Positions 52,513 through 61,504 are shown, counted from the stretch's first letter. The stretch: DNA of 64,000 nucleotides from Streptomyces sp. NBC_01381 (GCF_026340305.1 NZ_JAPEPI010000001.1:1178001-1242000); one strand, 5' to 3'. The notes: generated from the letters alone by a model not told the origin. Program-made: numbers and translations.

Positions 52513-54156
52513 TCAGCCCTCGGCCAGCAGCTCATCCGCATCGACGATCCGGTACGCGTACCCCTGCTCGGCAAGGAACCGCTGCCGATGCGCCGCGAAG
52601 TCCTGGTCGATGGTGTCCCGCGCCACCACGGAGTAGAAGCGCGCCTCGTGCCCGTCGGCCTTGGGACGCAGCACACGACCGAGCCGCTGTGCCTCCTCCT
52701 GCCGGGAACCGAAGGTTCCGGACACCTGGATGGCGACGGTGGCTTCGGGCAGGTCGATGGAGAAGTTCGCGACCTTGGAGACGACGAGAACCGAGATCTC
52801 GCCTTCCCGGAAGGCACCGAACAGCTTCTCGCGCTGCGCGTTGGTCGTCTCGCCCTTGATGACGGGCGCGTCCAGATGCTCGCCCAGCTCATCCAACTGA
52901 TCGATGTACTGCCCGATGACGAGGGTCTGCTCCCCGGCATGCTTCTTGACCAGCGCCTCCGTCACCTTCCGCTTGGTGGCGGTGGTGGCGCAGAACCGGT
53001 ACTTCTCCTCGGCCTCGGCGGTGGCGTACGCGAGCCGCTCCGAGTCCGTCAGATTGACCCGCACTTCCACGCAGTCGGCGGGCGCGATGTACCCCTGAGC
53101 CTCGATCTCCTTCCAAGGAGCATCGAACCGCTTGGGCCCGATCAAGGAGAAGACATCGGACTCCCGCCCGTCCTCCCGGACCAGGGTCGCGGTGAGCCCA
53201 AGACGCCGCCGGGCCTGCAGATCGGCGGTGAACTTGAAGACGGGGGCGGGCAGCAGATGCACCTCGTCGTAGACGATGAGCCCCCAGTCACGGGAGTCGA
53301 AGAGCTCAAGGTGCGGATAGATGCCCTTCCGCTTGGTGGTGAGCACCTGATAGGTCGCAATGGTGACCGGCCGGATCTCCTTCTTCGTCCCGCTGTACTC
53401 ACCGATCTCGTCCTCGGTGAGGGAGGTCCGCTTCACCAGCTCGTGCTTCCACTGCCGCGCGGAGACGGTATTGGTCACGAGAATGAGAGTCGTCGCCTTG
53501 GCCTCGGCCATGGCCCCGGCCCCGACCAGCGTCTTCCCGGCGCCACAGGGCAGTACGACAACGCCACTCCCGCCGTGCCAGAAGCCCTCCACGGCCTGCT
53601 TCTGATACGGCCGCAGCGCCCACCCGTCCTCGGCGAGGTCGATCCGATGCGCTTCTCCGTCGACGTACCCGGCAAGATCCTCGGCGGGCCACCCCAACTT
53701 CAGCAACGTCTGCTTGATCTGCCCACGCTCGGAGGGATGCACGACGACGGTGTCCGCGTCGACCCGCTCGCCGACGAGCGGCTGCACCTTCTTGGACCGC
53801 AGGATCTCTTCGAGCACGGGCCGGTCGGTGGAGGTCAGCACAAGCCCGTGCGTCGGATGCTTGGACAACGTGAGCCGCCCGTACCGCGCCATCGTCTCCG
53901 CGACGTCCACGAGCAGCGCGTGCGGCACGGGATACCGCGAGAACTCCACAAGCGCGTCCACGACCTGCTCCGCGTCGTGCCCCGCCGCACGGGCGTTCCA
54001 CAGACCGAGCGGCGTCACGCGGTAGGTGTGGATGTGCTCGGGGGCACGCTCCAGCTCCGCGAAGGGCGCGATGGCACGGCGGCAGGCATCGGCCCGCTCG
54101 TGGTCGACCTCGAGCAGGAGGGTCTTGTCCGACTGGACGATGAGGGGACCGTTCAC
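52513..54156 (-). CDS. XPB/Ssl2-type DNA repair helicase
   Basis: 547 residues, superfamily 2. The N-terminal domain (about 1-170) has IHTYRVTPLGLWNARAAGHD. Walker A LPCGAGKTLVG is near 200, motif II is DEVH near 297 (VYDEVHLLPAPVFK), motif III is LTATLVREDGRESDVF and motif VI is QEEAQRLGRVLRPK. Bacterial XPB homologues unwind 3'-5'; their exact cellular role is unsettled. The GTG start follows AAAGGG. Its usual partner, a helicase-associated WYL protein, is encoded at 58967-61504 on the same strand but separated by an accessory island. Confidence 0.95.
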   Translation of the reverse strand: MNGPLIVQSDKTLLLEVDHERADACRRAIAPFAELERAPEHIHTYRVTPLGLWNARAAGHDAEQVVDALVEFSRYPVPHALLVDVAETMARYGRLTLSKHPTHGLVLTSTDRPVLEEILRSKKVQPLVGERVDADTVVVHPSERGQIKQTLLKLGWPAEDLAGYVDGEAHRIDLAEDGWALRPYQKQAVEGFWHGGSGVVVLPCGAGKTLVGAGAMAEAKATTLILVTNTVSARQWKHELVKRTSLTEDEIGEYSGTKKEIRPVTIATYQVLTTKRKGIYPHLELFDSRDWGLIVYDEVHLLPAPVFKFTADLQARRRLGLTATLVREDGRESDVFSLIGPKRFDAPWKEIEAQGYIAPADCVEVRVNLTDSERLAYATAEAEEKYRFCATTATKRKVTEALVKKHAGEQTLVIGQYIDQLDELGEHLDAPVIKGETTNAQREKLFGAFREGEISVLVVSKVANFSIDLPEATVAIQVSGTFGSRQEEAQRLGRVLRPKADGHEARFYSVVARDTIDQDFAAHRQRFLAEQGYAYRIVDADELLAEG

Positions 54157-54262
54157 GCGCGCACCCTTTCGGTAAGCCAAACGTCCAGTGTGCCGCATGG
54201 CGCGCGATTACCGGCCTGACTGTGCTGCGGGCCTCAGCAGCCGGCTCCTCCCTGGGGGCGTC

Positions 54263-54865
54263 TCAGAAGCGGGTGAGCTCCGTCAGGTCGATCTTCACGG
54301 GATACGGGAAGTCGGTGGCGAGCTCGCGACGGTGCACCGGGTGGGAGGGTGCCGGGAAGTACGAGAGGGTGTCGGCGTTCAGCCAGTACTCGTGGACGGC
54401 GAGCTGGTTGTCCCGCTCCAGCTCGACGCGCCAGTAGTAGGGGACCTTGGCGGCGGCGAACTCGGCGGGCTTGTGGACGCGGTCGACGCTGCGGGAGCCG
54501 GGGGAGACGACCTCGACGACGAGGACAAGCTTGGCGACGGGGACGCACTCCATCTCGAAGAAGCTGAGCCCCGTGCGGTCGTGGACCATGACATCCGGCA
54601 CCCGGACGTTCTGCTCGTCCAGCATCACGCAGCTCTCGGTGACCACGGAGACGGACTCGGGTTGCGCGTTCTCCAGCGTCCTGCTGATCTTGTCCCGCAC
54701 CTTGCCGTGCCAGTACTTCGCGCGCCCTCGAACCACGATCATCCCGTCCACGAGTTCCCAGTCGAAGGGCAGCTCCAGGTCTTTGACCTGCTCGAACGTC
54801 CAGCCCTCAGCAGGAGGGAACGCCCAATTGTCCTCAGTGGCCTGTACCTGTGCCTCGGCGCTCAT
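54263..54865 (-). CDS. Uma2-family restriction-endonuclease-like protein
   Basis: 200 residues from MSAEAQVQATEDNWAFPPAE. The PD-(D/E)XK-like core is ELVDGMIVVRGRAKYWHGKV (E, then H), VRVPDVMVHDRTGL (PD) and KLVLVVEVVSPGSRSVDRVHK (E-V-x-SPGS, Lys later). These are the catalytic motifs of Uma2 (DUF820). The family is widespread and often in many copies; its biological target is unknown, though it is usually listed as mobile or defence-related. Ribosome site GGGAGCA. It is the first gene of the island between the two helicase-region genes. Confidence 0.9.
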   Translation of the reverse strand: MSAEAQVQATEDNWAFPPAEGWTFEQVKDLELPFDWELVDGMIVVRGRAKYWHGKVRDKISRTLENAQPESVSVVTESCVMLDEQNVRVPDVMVHDRTGLSFFEMECVPVAKLVLVVEVVSPGSRSVDRVHKPAEFAAAKVPYYWRVELERDNQLAVHEYWLNADTLSYFPAPSHPVHRRELATDFPYPVKIDLTELTRF

Positions 54866-55277
54866 CACTGCTCCCATGCGCGTGAGTCTGGACGCGGGTG
54901 CGACGCGTGGTCTCGCATACGACGGTACGGTCACCTGAAGTGAGGGTCCAGGAGCGAACGCCTTGACGCGGTGCACGCGGCGCGGGCACGGAGTCCCATA
55001 GGGCGAGCTGGTCGGTTGCACCCGCCGTCGTGCGGCGACGGCTGCGGTGGCGCATGCGGGGTGCGGTGCCGAGGCATGTTTTACCCGTAATCCCAACTTG
55101 ACCTGTCATGGCACTCTCAGCCGGTCTACTCAATTGATCTTTCATAAATGGGGCCTTACAAGCACCGCTGACACATCCATGATCGCTGACACATCCATGA
55201 TCATTTGCTGGCGCAGCACCTTTCAGGCCGCTGAACCGTTTGATGCTGCGGCGTCAGGATGGCTAGCGTCTGACGGC
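54866..55277. promoter_or_regulatory. 412-bp gap with 18-bp tandem repeat and a leaderless promoter
   Basis: GCTGACACATCCATGATC occurs twice head to tail at 55167-55184 and 55185-55202. Downstream, TTGATG (55240-55245)-N18-TAGCGT (55264-55269) points to transcription starting at the ATG at 55278. The interval 55080-55220 has distinctly lower G+C than the genes around it, a possible sign of acquisition. Confidence 0.6.
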
Positions 55278-56081
55278 ATGAAGAAGACGACATCCACCGT
55301 GCGGGAGTTACAGCAGAAAGCCACCGCGACCGGACGGGACACGCGTACGGCCGTCCTCACCCGCTCGGTCCGGGCCAACGTGCCGCTGCGCAAGACCTTC
55401 GTGCAGGCGAACGCGGGGAGTGACAGTCGGAGCGGGCCCCTGAAGGACTTCGTGACCGGGAGGGATCTGCGAGGACTCAAGGCTTACCTGCTCATCGTGG
55501 CCGCGTGCAGCAACGGGGACAACGGCTGGTCGACCACGCACGACAGCGCGGTGTGGGCGCGGATGATGGACATTCACGAGTCTGCGGATGACCAGTCCGC
55601 CCGCACGGGTGCCTGGCGAGCCCTGCTCCGGCTGCATGAGCGCAAGCTGGTCGACTGCCGCCGCAACGGGACCATGATCACTGCCACCCTCATGCGCGAG
55701 GACGGCAGCGGGAGACCTTACGACCGCCCTGACGGCAAGACCGAGGAGAACCGCTATCTCCAGATCCCGGCCGCGTTCTGGACGACGGGCTGTGACGAGC
55801 GCTTGGACTTGCCCGGCCTGGCCCTGTTCCTGGTAGTCGCCCGCGAGAAGAACTGGTCGGCCTTCCCCGCAGAGAAGGCCCCCGAGTGGTACGGCTGGTC
55901 TGCCGACACTCATGAGCGCGGGCTGAAGAAGCTTGTTTCTCTCGGGCTTGCCGAGCGACGCGAGTACTTCATCAAGGCCCCGTTCGCCCCGCTCGGCTTC
56001 ACCAAGACCCACCAGTACAAGCGCACCGCCATCGTGCAGCCGCGCAAGCCCCGGAAGAAGGCCGCATCCGCTGGGCGATGA
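55278..56081 (+). CDS. Hypothetical protein, winged-helix-like
   Basis: 267 residues from MKKTTSTVRELQQKATATGR. A basic N-terminus is followed by two Trp-rich helical blocks that look like paired winged-helix units (GLKAYLLIVAACSNGDNGWS plus ARTGAWRALLRLHERKLVDC; and LALFLVVAREKNWSAF plus ERGLKKLVSLGLAERREYF). The C-terminus is Lys/Arg-rich (RKPRKKAASAGR). This layout recalls plasmid or ICE replication/regulatory proteins, but I do not recognise the family. Leaderless start (see upstream promoter). Confidence 0.65.
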   Translation: MKKTTSTVRELQQKATATGRDTRTAVLTRSVRANVPLRKTFVQANAGSDSRSGPLKDFVTGRDLRGLKAYLLIVAACSNGDNGWSTTHDSAVWARMMDIHESADDQSARTGAWRALLRLHERKLVDCRRNGTMITATLMREDGSGRPYDRPDGKTEENRYLQIPAAFWTTGCDERLDLPGLALFLVVAREKNWSAFPAEKAPEWYGWSADTHERGLKKLVSLGLAERREYFIKAPFAPLGFTKTHQYKRTAIVQPRKPRKKAASAGR

Positions 56082-56227
56082 GCCGACCGCACTTGCGGGG
56101 CTAACTCCGCCGTCTCGCATGCTGCAGTCCGTCCAGCACCCCCGTCACGCAAGGGTGTGGGGCGTCTCATGCCCACCCCACCTTCCGCCTGCGGACAGTC
56201 CGCCGGCCCACCCAAGGAGGAAACTCC

Positions 56228-56452
56228 ATGCCCGCCACAGCCAACCAGCCCCCGCCGCCGGCCCCGCAGTCCTCCGGCACGGACCCCGTGCTGCTCCTGG
56301 TGCTGGGGCTCGTCGTCGTCCTGGTCCTGGGCGCCACGCTCTATCTGTGCTTGGTCCACCCCTCGCTGGCCGGTCCGATCGGCGCCGTGGGCGGGATGGC
56401 CTCGGCGCTGGCCACCGCGCTCGGCGTGGCGATCGCCCTCCGCCGACGCTGA
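56228..56452 (+). CDS. Small two-helix membrane protein
   Basis: 74 residues: a Pro-rich N-terminus (NQPPPPAPQSSGTDP), helix 1 VLLLVLGLVVVLVLGATLYL, a short loop, helix 2 GGMASALATALGVAIAL and a basic end RRR. AAGGAGG is an excellent ribosome site. Size and topology resemble the small Spd spread proteins of Streptomyces plasmids and ICEs, but similarity in sequence is not established. It lies 146 bp after the wHTH-like gene. Confidence 0.7.
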   Translation: MPATANQPPPPAPQSSGTDPVLLLVLGLVVVLVLGATLYLCLVHPSLAGPIGAVGGMASALATALGVAIALRRR

Positions 56453-56464
56453 GCCGGCGCACGG

Positions 56465-56884
56465 CTACGTGCTCTCCGCGGGCCACCTCGGGGTTCTGTC
56501 GCGCACGTACGCGACCTCTGCAGGAGAGAGGGACCTGCACTGACTGAGCTCTTCCAGATTTCTGCGGAGCTCTGCCGTGGCCTGGTCCAGCGGCAGCCCG
56601 AGGGCGATGCTCAGCGCGCAGACTTGGGCGAGGCCCATGACTCCTTCTTCCAGCTCGGCGAAAAGGTCCTCGGCCGCTGTGGCCGAGAGGGACCGGTCGA
56701 ACCAGAGGTCGAGGGTGACGAGGTCCGAGCAGGAGGTGATGCGCTCCTGGATGTCCTCGGGGACGCGGACGCCACGCTTCTCCAGCACGCGCAGGATCAG
56801 CGAGGCGTGCTCCTTGGCCCGCGCCTCAGCCCGCCCCTCTGCCCTTCCCTCGGCTTTGCCCCTGAGGTAGGCCGTCTCGTTCAC
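56465..56884 (-). pseudogene. C-terminal fragment of an Rpn-like (PD-(D/E)XK transposase-type) protein
   Basis: 139 residues. The N-terminal KAEGRAEGRAEARAKEHASL and LRVLEKRGVRVPEDIQERIT, CSDLVTLDLWFDRSLSATAA match the C-terminal part of roughly 300-residue Streptomyces Rpn-like proteins. The nuclease domain that should precede it is missing: the frame starts with a GTG overlapping the stop of the ATPase gene (GTGA). The second half (EELEEGVMGLAQVCALSIAL) is not part of the usual Rpn tail. Either it is a remnant or a short protein now coupled to the ATPase gene. Confidence 0.6.
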
Positions 56885-57330
56885 GCCGCCTCCGTCAGCT
56901 CACACCAGACGAACTTCCCATTGCTGTAGTGGAGTTGGCTCCCGCTGCCCTGCGCGTACCAGCCCCACTTTTCGGTGCATTCCTCTACGAGCGTGAGGCC
57001 TCGGCCCGACGTGAGGGCAAGGTTCGGTGTCGTGGCGAAGGGGGCCGGGGCTGGTGGTCTGGGGTCGGTGTCCCAGACGCCGATGCGGAGGGTCGGGGCG
57101 GACCAGCGGAGCCTTATGGCCGCCGGGCCCTTGGTGTGCTGCACGGCGTTTGCGACCAGCTCGGTGGCGACGAGTTCGGCGGCCTCGGTGAGGTGGGGGA
57201 GGCCGTGCAGGGTGAGGACGAGGCGGAGGGTGCGGCGGCAGATCGTGACGGCGCGGGGATCGTTGGGGATGGAGAGGGTGTACGTCCACGGGGCGGGTGG
57301 GTGTGCGCTGAGATCTCCGGCTTCGGGCAT
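56881..57330 (-). CDS. RsbW-like anti-sigma/ATP-binding protein (HATPase)
   Basis: 149 residues. GHKL motifs: N box LVATELVANAVQH, G1 IGVWDTDPRPPAPAP and G2 TSGRGLTLVEECTEKWGW. Such small Streptomyces kinases pair with XRE/DUF397 proteins (AbaA/WhiJ-type loci) or act as anti-sigma factors. It reads divergently from the XRE regulator gene 227 bp away, and is translationally coupled to the Rpn-like fragment. Confidence 0.9.
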   Translation of the reverse strand: MPEAGDLSAHPPAPWTYTLSIPNDPRAVTICRRTLRLVLTLHGLPHLTEAAELVATELVANAVQHTKGPAAIRLRWSAPTLRIGVWDTDPRPPAPAPFATTPNLALTSGRGLTLVEECTEKWGWYAQGSGSQLHYSNGKFVWCELTEAA

Positions 57331-57485
57331 GCGTGAACTCCGTTGTTCGCGGGTGGAAGTGGAGTGCGCGGCGAAGGGTGGGCGGTGGCAGTGTCGACCC
57401 CGTCATGGCATGGCGGGGCGGTGCGCTTCCGGGTTCCCCGGGATTCGCAGCGTGTGCGTCGCGTCACTGACGGTAGGGCAGTAAT

Positions 57486-57515
57486 TTGTGCCAACGCAAG
57501 CCGGTTGCGTAACCT
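57486..57515 (+). promoter_or_regulatory. Promoter with internal palindromic operator for the XRE-DUF397 operon
   Basis: -35 TTGTGC (57486-57491), 18-bp spacer, -10 TAACCT (57510-57515). The spacer holds the inverted repeat AACGCAA-GCCGG-TTGCGT (57493-57510). A repressor at this place would block polymerase; autoregulation by the XRE protein is likely but unproven. Confidence 0.6.
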
Positions 57516-57557
57516 GGCCATCTCAAGTGGCCCAGCGTCAGGGCTTGTTGATGGGAT

Positions 57558-58418
57558 GTGGTGCGTGTGCCGCCGAGGAGTCAGCCGACCGCACGGCAGG
57601 TGCGTCTGGGTACGGAGTTGCGCAGGCTGAGGGATGCTGCGGGCATGACCGCTCGGGAGGTGGCGCGGTTCCTCGGGTCGACATCGGGCCAGATGAGTCA
57701 GATGGAGGCGGGCATCGCAGGTGTCAGCGAGGAGCGCCTGCGGAGGCTTGCCAGCCATTACGCCTGCGCGGAACAGGAGTTGGTGGACGCCCTCGTCGAG
57801 ATGGCGGTGGACCGTACACGCGGATGGTGGGAGGACCACCGGGACACGCTCGCCCCGACCTTCCTGGATCTGGCGGAGTTGGAGCATCACGCGCGAGTCA
57901 TTCAGGTGATCGCCACGGCCCATGTGCCCGGGCTGCTCCAGACGGAGGAGTACGCGCGGGCGGTGTTCGGGTACTGGGTTCCGCCTCGCCCGGAGAGCGA
58001 ACTGGAGCAGTGGGTTGCGTTCCGGTTGCGTCGCCAGCAGGTGCTGGAGCGTGAGGACGCCGTTCCATACGAGGCAGTTCTGCACGAGTCCGTTCTGCGC
58101 ACCCGTGTTGCGGATCGGCGGGTGGCCCGCGCTCAGCTCAATGAGCTGCTGAGGCAGTCGGAGCGTCCGGCTGTGGCGCTGCGGGTCATCCCGTTCGATG
58201 TCGACGGGTTCGCCGGGGCGAGTTCGTCACTGGTGTACATGGGTGGTCGGGTGCCGACCTTGGACACCGTTCAGCGGGACACCCCCTACGGCACGGCCTT
58301 GGTGGATGCGGCCGCTCAACTCCGCGCCATGCGAACACTTTTCCGTAAGGTGGAGTCGGTGTCCCTCGACCCTGCCAGGTCACGGGACTTCATCCACCGT
58401 CTGGTGAAGGAGCTGTAG
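57558..58418 (+). CDS. XRE-family regulator with DUF5753 domain
   Basis: 286 residues. The HTH is about 15-70 (LRRLRDAAGMTAREVARFLG, SGQMSQMEAGIAGVSEERL). The DUF5753 part shows HVPGLLQTEEYARAVFGYWV, EAVLHESVLRTRVADRRVA and SLVYMGGRVPTLDTVQRDTP. Start GTG 57558; GTGs at 57561 and 57567 are alternatives. It forms an operon with three DUF397 genes starting 4 bp after its stop, and diverges from the RsbW-like ATPase gene. Confidence 0.92.
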   Translation: MVRVPPRSQPTARQVRLGTELRRLRDAAGMTAREVARFLGSTSGQMSQMEAGIAGVSEERLRRLASHYACAEQELVDALVEMAVDRTRGWWEDHRDTLAPTFLDLAELEHHARVIQVIATAHVPGLLQTEEYARAVFGYWVPPRPESELEQWVAFRLRRQQVLEREDAVPYEAVLHESVLRTRVADRRVARAQLNELLRQSERPAVALRVIPFDVDGFAGASSSLVYMGGRVPTLDTVQRDTPYGTALVDAAAQLRAMRTLFRKVESVSLDPARSRDFIHRLVKEL

Positions 58419-58421
58419 ACC

Positions 58422-58601
58422 ATGATCCAGTGGCAGAAGTCGACGTTCTCCGGTGGCGCGGAAGGCAATGAGTGCGTAGAGCTGGCCTGCGCCAACGACA
58501 AGTTGCTGCTCCGCGAAAGCGACGACCCTGCCCAGGTGCTAGCTCTCACCTGCGGTGGTCTCGCTGCCCTGCTGCAGCAGATACGAACGGCCCGGCCGTG
58601 A
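58422..58601 (+). CDS. DUF397 protein, tandem copy 1
   Basis: 59 residues: MIQWQKSTFSGGAEGNECVE, then LACANDKLLLRESDDPAQVL and LAALLQQIRTARP. DUF397 proteins are small partners of DUF5753 regulators. The stop overlaps the next start (GTGA). It carries an extra Cys (ELAC) and TCGG where the others have TRDG. Confidence 0.92.
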   Translation: MIQWQKSTFSGGAEGNECVELACANDKLLLRESDDPAQVLALTCGGLAALLQQIRTARP

Positions 58602-58777
58602 TCCAGTGGCAGAAGTCATCCTTCTCCAGCGGTTCGGACGGGGCTTCGTGCGTGGAACTTGCCTCACACGACGACAAGTTGCTACTCCGCGAAAGCGATG
58701 ACCCCACCCAGGCGCTAGCCCTCACCCGTGACGGCCTCGCCGCCCTGCTGCAACAGATGCGAACGGAACGGCCATGA
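58598..58777 (+). CDS. DUF397 protein, tandem copy 2
   Basis: 59 residues from a GTG start: MIQWQKSSFSSGSDGASCVE, LASHDDKLLLRESDDPTQAL, ending LLQQMRTERP. About three quarters identical to copy 1. It overlaps both neighbours by 4 bp. Confidence 0.92.
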   Translation: MIQWQKSSFSSGSDGASCVELASHDDKLLLRESDDPTQALALTRDGLAALLQQMRTERP

Positions 58778-58953
58778 CCCAGTGGCAGAAGTCCTCGTTC
58801 TCCGGCGGCGGCGACGGAAACGAATGCGTTGAACTCGCCCGCAGCAATGACAAGTTGCTACTCCGCGAAAGCAACGCCCCGACCCAAGCCATATCCCCCG
58901 CCCCCGCAAGCCTCACCGCCCTCCTCCGCCGGCTCAAGGCCGACCGCCGCTGA
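58774..58953 (+). CDS. DUF397 protein, tandem copy 3
   Basis: 59 residues: MTQWQKSSFSGGGDGNECVE, LARSNDKLLLRESNAPTQAI, ending LLRRLKADRR. All three copies are exactly 180 bp including stop. The C-terminal half is the most diverged of the three. The gene ends 13 bp before the convergent helicase-associated gene. Confidence 0.92.
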   Translation: MTQWQKSSFSGGGDGNECVELARSNDKLLLRESNAPTQAISPAPASLTALLRRLKADRR

Positions 58954-58966
58954 CGGAGGCCCGAGC

Positions 58967-61504
58967 TCACTCGGCGAGCTCCGCCACCCCCGTCACCCGG
59001 TGCAGCGGGTACGTCCTGACCTCGTCCGCCGTGTGGTCGTACGCCGTGACGAAGCCGCCCTCTACGCGGATCGGGGCGATCACGCGCTGGCTCGCCGAGC
59101 CCTCCGCGTTCACGTAGCCGATCCAGACCGCCTCGCCGGTCAGGACTGCCGCCTGCATCGTGGCGAGGGTTTCCGCCGCCGTCGTGCGGGGGAGTGCGCC
59201 GGTCGTCTCCGGGGTGGCCTTGCGGGGAGTCGTCGAGGCCAGGTCGCCTGCGCGGATGGCGCGCACCGCGGCGCCGGTCATAGTGTCGTCCGGCAGCGGC
59301 GGGCCGTCGTGGACGGGCTCGGGGGCCGTGCGCGGTGGTGTGCGGTGGGCGTGGGCGCGGTGGATCAGTACGTCGCCCTCGGCGCTCTCCGCGGCGGGCG
59401 CGAAGCCCATCGAGCGCAGCCCTTCGAGGAGCGCGCCGGGGTCGGCCTGCGCGGCGAGCACGGTGGGGGCGAGGCGGCGCAGGCGCAGGCCCTGGGAGCG
59501 CTTGTCGGCGAGGATCTCGTTGAGCAGCGCCTCGTCGTCGCAGCGTACGTACGCCGATGCGGCGCCGATCCGCAGATGGCCGTGCTTACGGGCCACGTCG
59601 TCGATGAGGTAGGCGAGAGGCTGTGGGACCGGTGTGCGGGAGTGTGCCGCCAGGAACGCGTGCAGGTCGGACGCCGACTTGCCCGCGTCCAGCGCGCGGC
59701 GCACCGAGCCGGGCGTGAAGCGGTACACCGTCGCGCCGCCCTTCGACTCGACGTCCGCGAGTACGGCGAGGGTCTCCGCGAGCGGGCGCTCCAGCGGGCC
59801 GGGGGCCACCGCGGTGAGGTCCGCCTGGAGGAGCACGTGGTCGAGGGGCTCGGGGAGGAGGGGGGTCAGGAGGCGGGCGGCTCGGGCCGCGGATACGGCC
59901 AGCTCGGCGGGGGACGGGGCGGGCGCCGTGGCCGCGCCCTCCTCGGAGCCAAGCAGTGCCCTCCCGTGCGACGACAGCGCGCCGCGGCCCGTGACGCCGA
60001 GCAACTCCGCCTCGTTCAGGGTCCATTGGGCGATGCGGGCGCGTAGTTCGAGTGGCGCGTTGCCTGCTGATGTGCTGCTGCCGGTGGACACGCCGCCCGC
60101 GGATGCCCCGCCCCCGGCGGAGCCCCTCGGCGGGCGCTCCCAGCGCAGTCTGGCCAGGAGCGAGTCGGGCGTCGGGCTCGCACCGTCCGGGAGTGTTGTG
60201 AGGAGCGTCAGGACACGGTGGCGGATCTCCGGGGCCGATGAGCGGTCCAGGTGCGGGCCCAGCGCCGACAGCGTGCGGTCTTTGCCGTCGCGGCCGCCGA
60301 TCAGGCCCGCCGTGCGGGTCGCCGTCAGCCAGGCCGTGGCGAGAGCCGACCAGCGCTCGGCGGCGGGCAGTTCCTGCCAGTCGTCGTACGCCGGTGTCGC
60401 CGCGTACCGCTCCTCCGCCTCGCCGTCCGACGCCACCAGGCCCGCCGCGTAGGCCAGTTCGACCCAGAACGCGGCCACCGGCTCCGGTACGTCGAGGGCC
60501 ACCGCCGTCCGCTTCAGATCCCGCACGCTCAGGCCGCCGGCCCGCAGGACCGTCGGGCCGCCCTCGTCCCAGTCCTTCAGGAGCTCCTCGACCGTGGCGA
60601 GCGCCGTGTACGCCTGGCCCGCCGCCGTCGCGTCCACAACCTGTGGACGGTGCTCGCGCAGCGGCTGCACGGCGGGCGGCGCCGGTTCGATGATGCGGTG
60701 CGCGCGGCCCGCGCGCAGGTGCAGGGCCGCCTCGCGGGGGAGTACGACGGTGCCGGGCGAGGTCGGCAGGAGCAGCCCCCGGTCCAGGAGCCAGCGCAGA
60801 TGCCGCGCCGGGTCTGCGGTCACCTGGCCGTACGGCGGGCCCCAGACGAGCCGCGAAAGCACCTCGACGGACTCGGCGGGGGCCTCGTCGAGCAGCGCGG
60901 ACATCCGGGTGCGGTCCGTGAAGAGGTCGGTCAGCGAGCGGACGGCGGACACCGCGTCGTGGGTGGAGGGCAGCCCGGCCGCCGTGACGATGTCCTGGAT
61001 ACGGTTCGGCGACATGCCCGCGGTGGCCTCGGCGACGGTGGGGCCGAGGCCGGTGGGGGAGGGGTACTGCGGGGCGGGGGCGAGGAGTTCGCGTGCCGTG
61101 CGGACCAGGCGCAGGCGGTCGTCCGGGCCCCAGACGAGGGCCTGCTCGCGCAGGACGCCGACGGCCCGGCCGAGGGCTTCGTCCATCGCCGTGTCCCCGC
61201 CGTCGCTCTCTTCGTCTCCGGCGATCAGCGCGTGCAGTTCGGCGTACGTCGCCGGCTCCGGAGCCACGGCGAGGGCCTCGGCGACCTGCTGAGTGAAACG
61301 GTCGAGCCGCTCCAGGGCGCGGACGACGGAGGCGCGGGTCGCGGCGCGGGTGGCCAGCTGCGTGAGGTCGGTCGGAACGGGGGTGAGCAGGTCGGGGCGG
61401 GCCTGCAGCAGCGCACCGAGCGACTCGTCGCCACGGGAGCGAAGCGCCTCGGCGAGTGACCGGGGGGTGTCCGCTGGACGCTGTGCCTGCTCGTCGGTGC
61501 TCAT
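58967..61504 (-). CDS. Helicase-associated protein with C-terminal WYL-like domain
   Basis: 845 residues. It matches the large actinobacterial helicase C-terminal-like family (Helicase_C_3 region) that accompanies XPB: LAEALRSRGDESLGALLQAR, VWGPPYGQVTADPARHLRWL, LQADLTAVAPGPLERPLAET, HLRIGAASAYVRCDDEALLN. No Walker A is visible, so it is not itself an ATPase. The last 60 residues (AVWIGYVNAEGSASQRVIAP, YDHTADEVRTYPLHRVTGVA) are WYL-like and may sense a ligand or nucleic acid. TACCGT-N7-ATG suggests a leaderless start. A long repeat-rich region lies upstream. Confidence 0.88.
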   Translation of the reverse strand: MSTDEQAQRPADTPRSLAEALRSRGDESLGALLQARPDLLTPVPTDLTQLATRAATRASVVRALERLDRFTQQVAEALAVAPEPATYAELHALIAGDEESDGGDTAMDEALGRAVGVLREQALVWGPDDRLRLVRTARELLAPAPQYPSPTGLGPTVAEATAGMSPNRIQDIVTAAGLPSTHDAVSAVRSLTDLFTDRTRMSALLDEAPAESVEVLSRLVWGPPYGQVTADPARHLRWLLDRGLLLPTSPGTVVLPREAALHLRAGRAHRIIEPAPPAVQPLREHRPQVVDATAAGQAYTALATVEELLKDWDEGGPTVLRAGGLSVRDLKRTAVALDVPEPVAAFWVELAYAAGLVASDGEAEERYAATPAYDDWQELPAAERWSALATAWLTATRTAGLIGGRDGKDRTLSALGPHLDRSSAPEIRHRVLTLLTTLPDGASPTPDSLLARLRWERPPRGSAGGGASAGGVSTGSSTSAGNAPLELRARIAQWTLNEAELLGVTGRGALSSHGRALLGSEEGAATAPAPSPAELAVSAARAARLLTPLLPEPLDHVLLQADLTAVAPGPLERPLAETLAVLADVESKGGATVYRFTPGSVRRALDAGKSASDLHAFLAAHSRTPVPQPLAYLIDDVARKHGHLRIGAASAYVRCDDEALLNEILADKRSQGLRLRRLAPTVLAAQADPGALLEGLRSMGFAPAAESAEGDVLIHRAHAHRTPPRTAPEPVHDGPPLPDDTMTGAAVRAIRAGDLASTTPRKATPETTGALPRTTAAETLATMQAAVLTGEAVWIGYVNAEGSASQRVIAPIRVEGGFVTAYDHTADEVRTYPLHRVTGVAELAE

